A DNA stretch of 64,000 nt from Adiantum capillus-veneris (Eukaryota > Streptophyta > Polypodiopsida > Polypodiales > Pteridaceae), in the NCBI GenBank assembly GCA_014529385.2, contig CM043942.1:48094244-48158243 (forward strand). The letters are read 5' to 3'. Shown piece after piece: positions 55,986 through 64,000 of the stretch. The notes beneath the pieces are model-generated. The model had not been told where the DNA came from. It saw only the letters and a list, made by a program, of their open reading frames with translations, and did no database searches. Both the position numbers and the translations under genes were made by a program. How positions within the stretch are numbered: the first letter of the stretch is position 1; the number at the start of each line of letters is the position of its first letter.

Positions 55986-56427
55986 GACATCATACGCGTA
56001 TGATGTCTCCAGAGCCATTTTTTAGCCCAAAATCTATCCAAACTTCATAAATCCACTGAATAAGCCTATCTAAAGCCAAATCCAAGCTTATAGAGAAATT
56101 TGGTCCAAAAATACACAAAAAGATATCATACGTGTATGATGTCTCACTATGTGATTTTGGGACCTCAGGGCTTCAACCACCAAACAGAAGTGATCTACAT
56201 GCCATTTGAAAGTGAACCACCAAGTTTTATCCAATTCGGATCATAAAATCCAATTCCCTTTCAAAATTTTGCCAAGAGCCGGAACTGGACTAAATTGGCC
56301 AAAACTTGACCAAATGGGATCCAAACTCAAATCCAAGCATATGTTAATCATGTATACACTATCAGCTACAAGCACACACCAATATGAAGTCATTTTGACA
56401 CAAAAGACATCATACGCATATGATGTC
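55986..56427. repeat. GIANT 3' palindrome array, part 2
   Basis: Copies lie at 55986-56007 (perfect), 56122-56143 (two changes) and 56406-56427 (one change). With C3 and one GATTT removed, the distance from 50477 to 55986 is 286 bp. The 3' array spacing is then 284, 286, 136 and 284 bp. Confidence 0.92.
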
Positions 56428-56498
56428 TCCAGCATGATTTTTGAGCCCATTTTGCATATTTTTTCACCTACCTTGCATCCTTAGGCCCTGAATAGCTC

Positions 56499-56896
56499 AT
56501 GTTTCAATTTTCAATCATTTGGATAGTTAAAAGCTTCACTTCGGCTTTCAGTACTAAAAAGACGCTAACTCTGAAATTGGAGTTACAGGATCCATGGATT
56601 CCCAAGTCATCGGCAACGAAGAGAAAAAGACCGACAATCAAAGATGCTATTGCAGAAGCGGAACCCTTTGACATTCCAGCAGAAACCCTCAAGCCAACCA
56701 AAAATTGGGTGGAGGAAGCAGTATTGGAGAAAGAGGAATAAAGATCTACCAGGGGACTTTCAGAGATCCTCAAGGGCAAGCGGTGGATGTACCGATGATC
56801 CCACACGGAATTGGTAGATTATAGTAGGTCAGGAGACATCAGCAGGTACCTGGAAAGGGTAGACTTGCACAGTTTCTTCACCTCGAGAACCATTAG
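56499..56896 (+). pseudogene. GIANT 3' accessory frame, N-terminal part
   Basis: 56499-56741 reads TKRKRPTIKDAIAEAEPFDI, PAETLKPTKNWVEEAVLEKE and then stops. The sense continues in another frame (GIKIYQGTFRDPQGQAVDVP) with further stops before 56897. No domain was recognised. It probably is the damaged start of the protein below. Confidence 0.5.
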
Positions 56897-58228
56897 GTGT
56901 GGATACAAGAAGAGTGTACGAGTTGGCAACATCCATTCAGAAGGCTGGAAAAGGCCACATTGATAGCCATGGATGGAGAGAAGGTAGAAGTACAGATCAC
57001 TCCACAGCTAATTGCAGACGCATTGAAGCTGCACAACAAAGGGAGCTCGGTCAGGGAAAGAAGAGAGGCCATAGAGGTCTATGGGCCCAAGAAACAGAAT
57101 GCGACCTATGGAGATATGGCGGACCAAGAGCGGCAACCCTTTGCCGATTGTACAACCAGTTTCTTCATGTTTGCAATAAAAGACCGCAAAAAGTATACGA
57201 CACCACCCATGCCATTGCGACCTACCATCACATGGGCATTAAAGAGCAATATGCCAAAAGAGGTGAATTACGCTCAACACATCCACGAGCAAGTAATTGC
57301 CATGCACAACGAGAAGCCAAAATACATAGGAGGAGCGGAAATTCTGACAAGAATAGATTATGAAGCTATTGGAGCTAGAGATCAGTGGCCAAAGGCTCCC
57401 TCCCAGAATGAGTGGCTTAGAGAAGCCGACGAGGAGGAAGAACAGCCCGAAGTACCCAAGAGGTCATCCACAAGAGCACGCCGGAAACTAGAAGTAGTTT
57501 CAGAACCTGAAGAGGATGTGGACGAGCCACTTAAGAAGAAAGTAAAGAAGAAGGTTGCTCCCAAGCAAACCAAAAGTCAGAAAGCGGCAAGGATGGAAAG
57601 ATTAGTGGAGCAGTTTAGAGCAGAAAGAGCTCTAAAGGGTGACTTTGAAGAAAAGTGGGTGCCAGACCCTACTAAAGTCGGAACTAGCTCGGCCAGGCCA
57701 CATATTGATCAATACGATCAATATATTAAAGCTTATGAGGAGTCAGAGGCTATTTTGGAGCAGCAACCTGTCGAGCCATACACTGAAGAGGAGGTACAAC
57801 AATTAAAACCTGAGCTGAAAAAAGACGACAAGGGGAAAAGGAAAGTAGATGAGTCTACTAAGCCTCAAGAGAAAGATGGGCAAGCCGACAAGGGGAAAGC
57901 CAAGGAAGCTGAGGACAAACATCCCTCTATGACTGATGTACCAAGCCCGAAGAAGACGGAAAAAATTGTGGAAGAGACCACAGTAGAGGTGGACACAGAT
58001 GTTTTGGAAAATCCAGAAGTCGAGACCAAAGAAAGGAAGATAGATCCAGTTCAGCAAAAGAGAAATGATTATGAGGATCTAGTAGAGATAGGATACACAC
58101 CGAAGAAGAGGCCCTTGAGGCAGTTTATGGGATCACCCTACAAAAACAAGATGAACGGAGAGGGACGGAGAAAAAGACAAAGAGTAAAAAAGAAAGTGAA
58201 GAGAAACTGGACGAACCGAAAGTACTAG
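56897..58228 (+). CDS. GIANT 3' accessory protein, main open frame (443 codons)
   Basis: The N-terminal 170 residues look globular (MDGEKVEVQITPQLIADALK, CTTSFFMFAIKDRKKYTTPP, EVNYAQHIHEQVIAMHNEKP). I do not recognise them with confidence, though the layout recalls the plant transposon-protein domain found in extra frames of some large gypsy elements. The rest is highly charged: acidic patches, KKKVKKKVAPKQTKSQKAAR (a likely nuclear-localisation-type basic cluster), and a Lys/Glu-rich tail. No signal peptide or membrane segment is visible, which argues against an envelope. It lies in sense between the palindrome array and the 3' LTR. Confidence 0.65.
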   Translation: MWIQEECTSWQHPFRRLEKATLIAMDGEKVEVQITPQLIADALKLHNKGSSVRERREAIEVYGPKKQNATYGDMADQERQPFADCTTSFFMFAIKDRKKYTTPPMPLRPTITWALKSNMPKEVNYAQHIHEQVIAMHNEKPKYIGGAEILTRIDYEAIGARDQWPKAPSQNEWLREADEEEEQPEVPKRSSTRARRKLEVVSEPEEDVDEPLKKKVKKKVAPKQTKSQKAARMERLVEQFRAERALKGDFEEKWVPDPTKVGTSSARPHIDQYDQYIKAYEESEAILEQQPVEPYTEEEVQQLKPELKKDDKGKRKVDESTKPQEKDGQADKGKAKEAEDKHPSMTDVPSPKKTEKIVEETTVEVDTDVLENPEVETKERKIDPVQQKRNDYEDLVEIGYTPKKRPLRQFMGSPYKNKMNGEGRRKRQRVKKKVKRNWTNRKY

Positions 58229-58778
58229 AAGATCCAAAGCCAGTGGAGGTGGTGCGGAAAGAGCTTTAGAGTTGACAGATGATGATGAAAAAGACATGCA
58301 CATAGTGCATAAACTGCTCTGCAAGATAAAAGAAAGGTCCAAGGCAAAGGAAGTAGAGATTGAGACAGCCAAACAAAGGGAAGCAGAGTTGCAGAGAAAT
58401 TTAGAGAATGTTATGACTGAATCTGAAAGTCATAAAGCATCACTCTATGACGCGGAAAATGAGAGAGACGGCTTGGTACTCCAGCTAGCCGAGGCTTCAA
58501 GAGAAGTAACAAGTGCACAGGAAGCAAGGGAGCGGATAGAGGATGAGTTGGAGGCGGAGCTCATTGAGCTAAGGGAAAGAGTCGAGCTCCAAGAAAGAAC
58601 AATCACTAGACTCAGGTCTACCCCTAGAGCTAGCAGAGCAGGAACCGAACAAGAGGGAGCTATCGTACCAGTTTTGGAAGACCAGGTCCGAAGCTTACAA
58701 AGAGAGCTAAGATTAGAGCAAGTGCAAAGGTTGCACATTGCGGAGGATCATTGGCCGCAGAGGAGAGGCTCACATTAG
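58229..58778 (+). pseudogene. GIANT 3' accessory protein, coiled-coil part
   Basis: Frame 58272-58778 reads KERSKAKEVEIETAKQREAE, LAEASREVTSAQEARERIED, RERVELQERTITRLRSTPRA and so on. Heptads with Leu at a/d and many Glu/Arg give a strong coiled coil of about 130 residues. It is separated from the preceding frame by a shift near 58200-58270 and from the following part near 58740. Confidence 0.6.
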
Positions 58779-59866
58779 AAAATCAAACACTACGGACAGA
58801 GAATGAGGCCCTCCGCAAATAGCTCCAAGATCTACAAGAGCAACAAAGAAGAGAGACAGAGACACCACAAGAAGAATCAGGTGGAGCAGCCATAGAGCTA
58901 CCAGAAACTGGAGAGGCAACCACAATTGAAGATCCAGCCCCAGCTCAAGAGGTGGCCTTGACTTCAAGAATCTCTGAAGAAGAAGAACAAAGGCTCCATG
59001 ACCAAATAGAAAAGTCAGCAGAGGAGAGTGCCAAGGCGGAAATGGAATGGGAGAGGAGACTCCTAATCTCCATTAGACTTCAGGGACTAGACACAAAAGT
59101 GCTCCATGAACAGTGGATGCAACCCAGCCTACCTTTCCCTGTGATGAAATTTGAAGTGCTAAAGACGAAAAAGAGAATAGAGGAGGAGTAGTATGTCGCT
59201 CTTTACGAAGGCGACATCACAAAGGAGGAACAATCAAAGAAGATAGTAGATTCACAACCTAGATGGAGGAAAGGTTGGCTGAACAAATACCCAGCCTACC
59301 TCATCTACTTGGTGGAGGCACCAAAGGAGATTCGAGAGGATGCAACCTTCTGCCCGGTTCCAAGAGTCAGAAACTGGAAAGAGCATGGCAGGATTGCAGA
59401 AAAGAAGCCAAATTGGCTTAATTATCCCAGGATGCCAGGACCAAAGGTAGGAGAGAGAATAGGTAAAGCCTACCTGGTGAAAACCCTAACGGGCACCATC
59501 AAGCTCTTTACTGGCTCTCCTGACCTTTCATGTCAGATGCTCAAGAAAATCTGCAGGACTCTCTTAGCTTGCATTGAAGTGTTTGCGCCAGATAAAGCCA
59601 CGACCTCGAGTCTACTATCGACGGCCGACACGGTGACTGATATGATGTACGATCTTTCATTGCAGCCTTCTCCAAAAGTGTTACACCTCCTATACCAAAG
59701 GATTATGTTTTTGCCTAGCTTCCACATGCAAACATTCGAAGAAGCTTTCTACACCGGCTTTTTCACCCACGAAAGCAAAATATTCGGCCCAACCTTGACC
59801 ATCGACAACCTACGATACGAATCACATTTGCAGATGCTCAAGAGGACAGGACTTTATTGACCAAGC
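58779..59866 (+). pseudogene. GIANT 3' accessory protein, C-terminal part
   Basis: The coiled coil continues in a shifted frame with a TAG near 58820 and another near 59190. The 183-codon frame 59309-59860 follows (EAPKEIREDATFCPVPRVRN, MPGPKVGERIGKAYLVKTLT, LLACIEVFAPDKATTSSLLS, YQRIMFLPSFHMQTFEEAFY). It looks like a folded alpha-helical domain. No family is recognised. It ends 49 bp before the 3' LTR. Confidence 0.6.
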
Positions 59867-59896
59867 ATAAAATTCATGTCAGGGATGACATGAACG

Positions 59897-59909
59897 CGGA
59901 GGGGGGGAG
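59897..59909 (+). promoter_or_regulatory. GIANT polypurine tract
   Basis: CGGAGGGGGGGAG directly precedes the 3' LTR. It is the plus-strand primer of reverse transcription. Confidence 0.9.
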
Positions 59910-60195
59910 TGTTGAGCCAGCAGAGGATCACACCCACATTTTTGCTCACACTCATCATTTTGTAACCATTGATTGTAATAAATGTCTTTCCGACATTAAT
60001 TTTGATTTGAGCCATTCATTAAGTAACGGGACTCAATTGAGTTTCCAGCTTGTAATCCCGAAGTAATTTCACTTGCTGATGTAATTAGTTAGAGATGTTC
60101 TCACCTCCAAGGCTGAGGTATATAAGCCAAAGTTTTTGTAACCTAAGGGATTCAGATTATTAATCAAAGTGAGTTTTTGAGCGCCGTGACTGTGT

Positions 60196-60270
<75 letters not shown>

Positions 60271-60894
60271 TTATCTACTTGCTACGCGAGCTACGGAGCC
60301 GCCGTTGGAGAAGCGACACCGCCATTGTGTTAGCAACGGCGAGAGCTACGCATAGATACCAAGAGTGCGCGCTATCGGCTTCTATGTGTGGTAAGTTCCT
60401 ACGAGCTTCGGTGTGAGTTTTCTTCCAACTCGTGTGTCGGAATGGAGCGTGTAGCATATCTATAGAACCACAACGAGTAGAGCTACACATTAGTACCATC
60501 GGGGTCAAGTTTCGATCACCTGTATATTTCGGCCTGTCTTCATACGCGTTTACCGCACGGAGTGGTTGTAGATTGAGTTTGCAGTTCAAGTCTTTAGGGT
60601 GTTGTTCTTACCTAGTGTATAGACTTCCCCTTGAGTTTGAGATCGATTCAATGATTCTAGATCTTGTTTCGTATAGCATTCGTTCGTAGTACGGATTTCA
60701 GTCACTTGCGTATTCTAGAAGTTAGATTTGATTTCCTTAGTAGTGATTGTCATTAGAAGGTCGAGTAGGTGATTTAACACCCACCTAGTTGTTTCCATGC
60801 GCCTGCGGGTCAAGCTCCGTCCTCGTCTGACAAATTCTGTTGTTGGTTGAGTTCTTGCTATTTAGCTTCCGCTAGCGGCGCAACCGCCCTAACA
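59910..60894 (+). repeat. GIANT 3' LTR (985 bp)
   Basis: TGTTGAGCCAGCAG.. to ..CCGCCCTAACA. It has a TATA box at 60119-60125, (GA)n at 60198-60268 and a splice-donor-like GTAAGT at 60391-60396, in step with the 5' LTR. Confidence 0.95.
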
Positions 60895-61155
60895 ATGGAC
60901 AATAGTTGTTGACAAGTTTAGCAAACAAGCACATTCTATACCTGTCAAGAAGACTATTAAGGCACATCAAATGGCAACCCTCTTTATATGTCAGATTTTA
61001 AAGTACCATACCTTGCCAACATCCATAGTGTCAAACAAAGATCCTAGAATGACCAGTAATTTTTGGAAGGGTCTCTTTGAGAATCTAGGAACAAGGCTAA
61101 ATTTCTCTTTGGCCTATCACCCACAAACGAGAGTCAAACTTGCAAATATCGACTG
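60895..61155 (+). pseudogene. pol: Gypsy G1 copy C integrase, second half
   Basis: It resumes after GIANT with TIVVDKFSKQAHSIPVKKTI, HQMATLFICQILKYHTLPTS, IVSNKDPRMTSNFWKGLFEN and FSLAYHPQT. The second catalytic position is SNKD where SDRD is usual, so the Asp is Asn. After YHPQT the conserved continuation is lost and the sequence becomes the 3' end of R1. Confidence 0.85.
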
Positions 61156-61183
61156 TGGCACATACCGGAGGATGTGCAGGTTT

Positions 61184-61195
61184 AGAGGGGGTGGA
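61184..61195 (+). promoter_or_regulatory. R1 polypurine tract
   Basis: AGAGGGGGTGGA lies immediately before the TGTCG start of the second R1 LTR, as expected for a 3' LTR. Confidence 0.7.
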
Positions 61196-64000
61196 TGTCG
61201 TGCTGTGGCACGTGCATAGTGGGAACAAAAGCTAAGCCCTACAATATTATGGATTTTATGTGTATGCCTTAAGTGTGCATAAGTATATCACTAGAATGGT
61301 AACAAGACACTTTTATGTCCTTGGACACTTTTGTGTCCTGTTAAGTGACCATTTTGCTTGAATTATTTGCAGAGTATGAAAATGAATTTCTAGGTGCTAT
61401 ATATCCACAAAGTTGCCTTATGAGCTGAAAAAAACTTAGCATTTTTTTTAGTATCGATCTCACAATTAACCTGACTCTTGCACAACATTTTTGAACCTAA
61501 ACTGTGTGAAAAAACGGGTCTTGTTTTTGGCTTTTTTTCAATTTTTGGCAACTATACCACTCTAAACTTCATGTTTGTGAGGTTTAGATGGCTAGAGGTT
61601 AGGCCTTCATAGTTCTCAACATGTTTTGATGCTTGTAGGGAGAGCTAAGTGTTAAAATTGAAAGTTATGACCAATTTAAAAGAATTGCATAATCCTGTTT
61701 TTTGGCCAAAATTAGCACTTTTATGATTTTTTTGGTGGCTTTCTTGATATCCAAATTCAATTTTGATTGTGTAAGTGTAATGTATAACATAAAGCTAATC
61801 TTCCTTGAGTTTTAAGGGACCTAATATGCTATATAGCGTAGTATATGATGATGGTTGAGTTTTTTGATTTGCTGAAGAATACGATACATTTTAGAGTAGC
61901 AAGTATAACTTTCTCAATATCGCTAGTTTCTTAGGCCAATTGTGTGTATTTTGTAGGTAGTGACCATATCTAATCATAGACTACAAAACTTGGCTAGATA
62001 TTGAGTAGTTTCTATGGGTTTCTAGAGGTCATAATGCTAAACCCAGTTTTTTCATGTTTGCTGTATTTAGCACTTTATCATTGCCCCCAAGGTTCCAATT
62101 GTAAGAGATCCATTATCCTTTTGACATGCTCCATGGCTCCTTTTGAATCCAGAGGCCCAAAGGGAACTAAGAAAACATGTATATAGTACTGTATTGAGCG
62201 TGACTATAGAAACTTTGATGATAGGTGCGAAGAATGAAAAAATGCAACTTTTTTGTACCTATTTTTTTTGCCCAAAAAAAAATTAGTGAGGTAAAAGCAA
62301 CCATATGTTTTGGTCACCAACCCATTGAAGTTAACGGAGCATTTTATCTCATGTCCTACAAAAATCTCCACTCTTATTTATATGCAATCAACCGTAAGAA
62401 ATTGTTGTTTTGGGCAAAATGCACTGGTCCATCAACTTTGGAGGCTTGTAGTGACCAAGGGATGAGAAAAATTACAAGTTTCTCATTTTTTCCATATGTA
62501 GTAGTTATTGAACTATAAGCTCATGAAAGGATTTTTGAAAATAAGTGGATCTACTATGGTTTTGGAATTTTTTCCCAAAACCTTGAAAGGACACTTTTAT
62601 GTCCTGTTAGGTTACCATTCTAGTGATATGCATTTTCTATTTAGCATGCAAAAAGCTAGTCGAAGTCTGATGTGTCACTCTTGTTGGGAATGGGCTTTGT
62701 CCTATGATCCCGGGCTTCTTTGTGAACCTTTTCTTGGAGCCATGATGAAATAAGCCTATAAAACATACCTCCTATCTACTAGGCATCCTAGGTGGCATAT
62801 GACATGTGTAGCATGGCCAAAAGTGGCCTTAGTCATAGTATACCCCATGAGGTGTCATTCTACACATAGTAGGTACACTTTGGAGTGATTATGGACCTAG
62901 AAAAATCCCTTAGAAAAGTGGTTACGAGTTTGTTAGATGTCATCCATGATGTATGCAAAGCTCTCTCTCAATTATTTATGAAGATATTTTATGCACATGT
63001 TCCCACCATAGCTCAACAACTCTTGGAGGCTTAACCCTTGACATGTGGTGGCAAGGAGAAGATATTTGGAGAAAGATCTAGAAGAACCTCTAGATATTTC
63101 TTGAAGAGAAAGATCAAGAAACTTTGAAGATAATTTCAAGATATTTTGAAAAGATAGATACTTGTCACACAAATCCCTTGAATATTTCTAAGCAAATAAG
63201 TTCTTCAAGGGGCAACTTCACCTATAAATAGAGCCTCTTGCCCCTCACTTGAGCATCAAGAAAACCATTAGGCAATCAAGTGCTCAAGCAATCCTCACAA
63301 TCGAGCCACTCTATCAAGCCATCACCCAACCTCCTAGCCATCTCCTTGAGTGAAACTTTCTCTCAATTTCAGCCCAACACATCTTGAGCTTGCTACATCA
63401 TGCCTCAAGCCTTCTATTTCCTCGCTTGTAGTACTCATACACTCTATGCAACCTTCTTTCATCGATAAGGAGGCATTGTTGGTGGCTCTCAAATGGTGTT
63501 GGGTAACTACTACTCATCTTTCACTTCATCAAGTTGGCTACAATACCACAAAGTCTTGAGGTGTGCTTCACTTCTTTGGCTTAAGCTTGTGTGGGTCTTT
63601 GTGTTGTTTGACTGCTTTCTAATCTTTCTTAGATGTATAATCCCAATGGTGTAACCTTTCAACCCTTTCACTTTGTGCAAAATATTAGGATTAATGTTTG
63701 TATTAGCCATAAAATCCACTTCCAGCAGAGAATTGTGTTACTCTTTGGGCTGGAAAGACTGCGAGAAATTCTTCTTTCTCCACGTCCTCTTATTTGCCAC
63801 TACTAGACTACTCTAATTCTTTCGATGTGCACATATTTATTCTCCTCTAGGGGTTGAGCCTTGCTTTCTTAATATTACTATGACCAAGAAGACTTGTACA
63901 CACGGCTCACTCCTATCACTAGGAAAAACATCTACATCTTTGTAAGCACTAAGTCACAATTTCAAAGAACCATTCGTAGTCTATTTGGAGCACAACGACT
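61196..64000 (+). repeat. R1 3' LTR, interrupted and cut by the window end
   Basis: 61196-61288 and 62626-64000 align in order with 20579-22046, including the TATA box at 63222. A 1,337-bp DNA transposon splits it. About 260 bp of the LTR are beyond the window. Confidence 0.85.
61289..62625. mobile_element. Non-autonomous DNA transposon with CACTAG termini (1,337 bp)
   Basis: The ends CACTAGAATGGTAAC and GTTACCATTCTAGTG are perfect inverted repeats. The R1 5' LTR supplies the empty site AAGTATATGCAT at 20670 or so. Here the element is flanked by ATAT on both sides. This is a 4-bp duplication if the element starts at CACTAG, or a TA duplication if it starts one base further out. Motifs such as ACACTTTTATGTCC recur near both ends. 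There is no transposase frame. CACTA elements normally give 3 bp, so the superfamily is not settled. Confidence 0.82.

Larger units (their letters stand above)
36569..60894 (+). mobile_element. GIANT: 24.3-kb gypsy retrotransposon with both LTRs, TSD ATGGA
   Basis: The LTRs are 36569-37535 and 59910-60894, flanked by ATGGA at 36564-36568 and 60895-60899. Removing the element restores a continuous G1 integrase frame (..TRIWTIVVDKFSK..). Without the nested copia C3 it is about 19.1 kb. The order is LTR, Asp-like primer site, palindromic leader, gag, protease, RT, RNase H, two H2C2 modules, integrase, second protease-like domain, Lys/Trp repeats, internal polypurine tract, second palindromic region, accessory frame, polypurine tract, LTR. 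The two LTRs differ by roughly 20 bases by hand count plus a 31-bp indel and the GA-run length, so the insertion is fairly young. The lineage is uncertain but recalls large Athila/Tat-like non-chromoviral elements. Confidence 0.93.
20579..64000 (+). mobile_element. R1: very large nested gypsy element, 5' LTR to incomplete 3' LTR
   Basis: A 1,728-bp LTR at 20579-22306 is followed by a tRNA-Trp-type primer site. A directly oriented copy at 61196 is preceded by a polypurine tract. That is the arrangement of a 5' and a 3' LTR of one element. Between them the only plus-strand pol not assigned to another element is G3 (31.1-35.1 kb). I infer that R1 and G3 are one element swollen by M1, a MITE, G1-C with GIANT and C3 inside it, and a DNA transposon in the 3' LTR. 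The G1-B integrase should resume about 260 bp beyond the window after a TGCAG duplication. That the two LTRs form one element is inference. Confidence 0.55.

Noticed and set aside
28688-56427. Regularly spaced palindromes as a CRISPR-like array
   Set aside because: The spacers are 100-420 bp, partly related to each other, and the setting is a plant retrotransposon leader. No Cas genes exist here.
56499-59866. Envelope gene in GIANT
   Set aside because: No signal peptide, hydrophobic fusion peptide or membrane anchor is visible. The protein is charged and coiled-coil.
61289-62625. Firm assignment of the DNA transposon to the CACTA superfamily
   Set aside because: The termini fit, but the flanking duplication is 4 or 2 bp rather than 3 bp and no transposase is present.

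Overview
This window is nuclear DNA of a land plant and consists almost entirely of nested transposable elements. Evidence for a plant is the mix of Ty1/copia and Ty3/gypsy LTR retrotransposons with plant-type tRNA primer sites (initiator Met, Asp-like and Trp-like), a pentatricopeptide-repeat (PPR) gene remnant and long GA/TG/C microsatellites. The species cannot be named from the sequence. No rRNA, tRNA gene, CRISPR array or intact host gene was seen.

Layout. 1-583: 5' end of a minus-strand LTR element (LTR 189-583) inserted in a copia LTR. 584-2556: 5' part of a copia element (C1). 2557-9980: minus-strand gypsy debris, mainly copy A of a family called G1 here (LTR 7478 upward, gag, protease, RT), joined to an RVT_3-type RNase H scrap and the zinc-knuckle/protease of another gypsy family (G2). 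9981-14118: two direct copies of a 0.7-kb repeat (R2) around a broken PPR gene. 14119-20578: G1 copy B, plus strand, with a deleted copia (C2, TSD AATTC) inside its gag. 20579 to the window end: best read as one very large element (R1), with a 1.73-kb 5' LTR, a tRNA-Trp-type primer site, a divergent gypsy pol (G3, 31.1-35.1 kb), and a 3' LTR preceded by a polypurine tract at 61196. Inside R1 lie M1 (22349-31085, minus, truncated), a MITE (35080-35365), G1 copy C (35524-61150), and within G1-C a 24.3-kb retrotransposon (36569-60894, TSD ATGGA, called GIANT here). GIANT itself carries a complete 5.2-kb copia (C3, 50692-55909, TSD GATTT). The R1 3' LTR holds a 1.34-kb DNA transposon with CACTAG ends.

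GIANT and M1 belong to one gypsy family and are the most unusual objects here. They share about 970-bp LTRs, a tRNA-Asp-like primer site, Gag with paired CX2CX3HX4C zinc knuckles, and a long leader studded with a 22-bp perfect palindrome. GIANT repeats this palindrome array between pol and a 3' accessory reading frame. The palindrome differs between the two elements by a symmetric, compensatory change (ATACGCGTAT core in GIANT, CTACGCGTAG in M1), while the surrounding sequence has diverged. GIANT also has two tandem H2C2 zinc modules before its DD35E integrase, a second retropepsin-like domain after integrase, an internal polypurine tract, and about 1,100 codons of charged, coiled-coil accessory protein before the 3' LTR. 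Almost every reading frame in the window has stops or frameshifts, so the elements are mostly dead copies whose structure is still legible.
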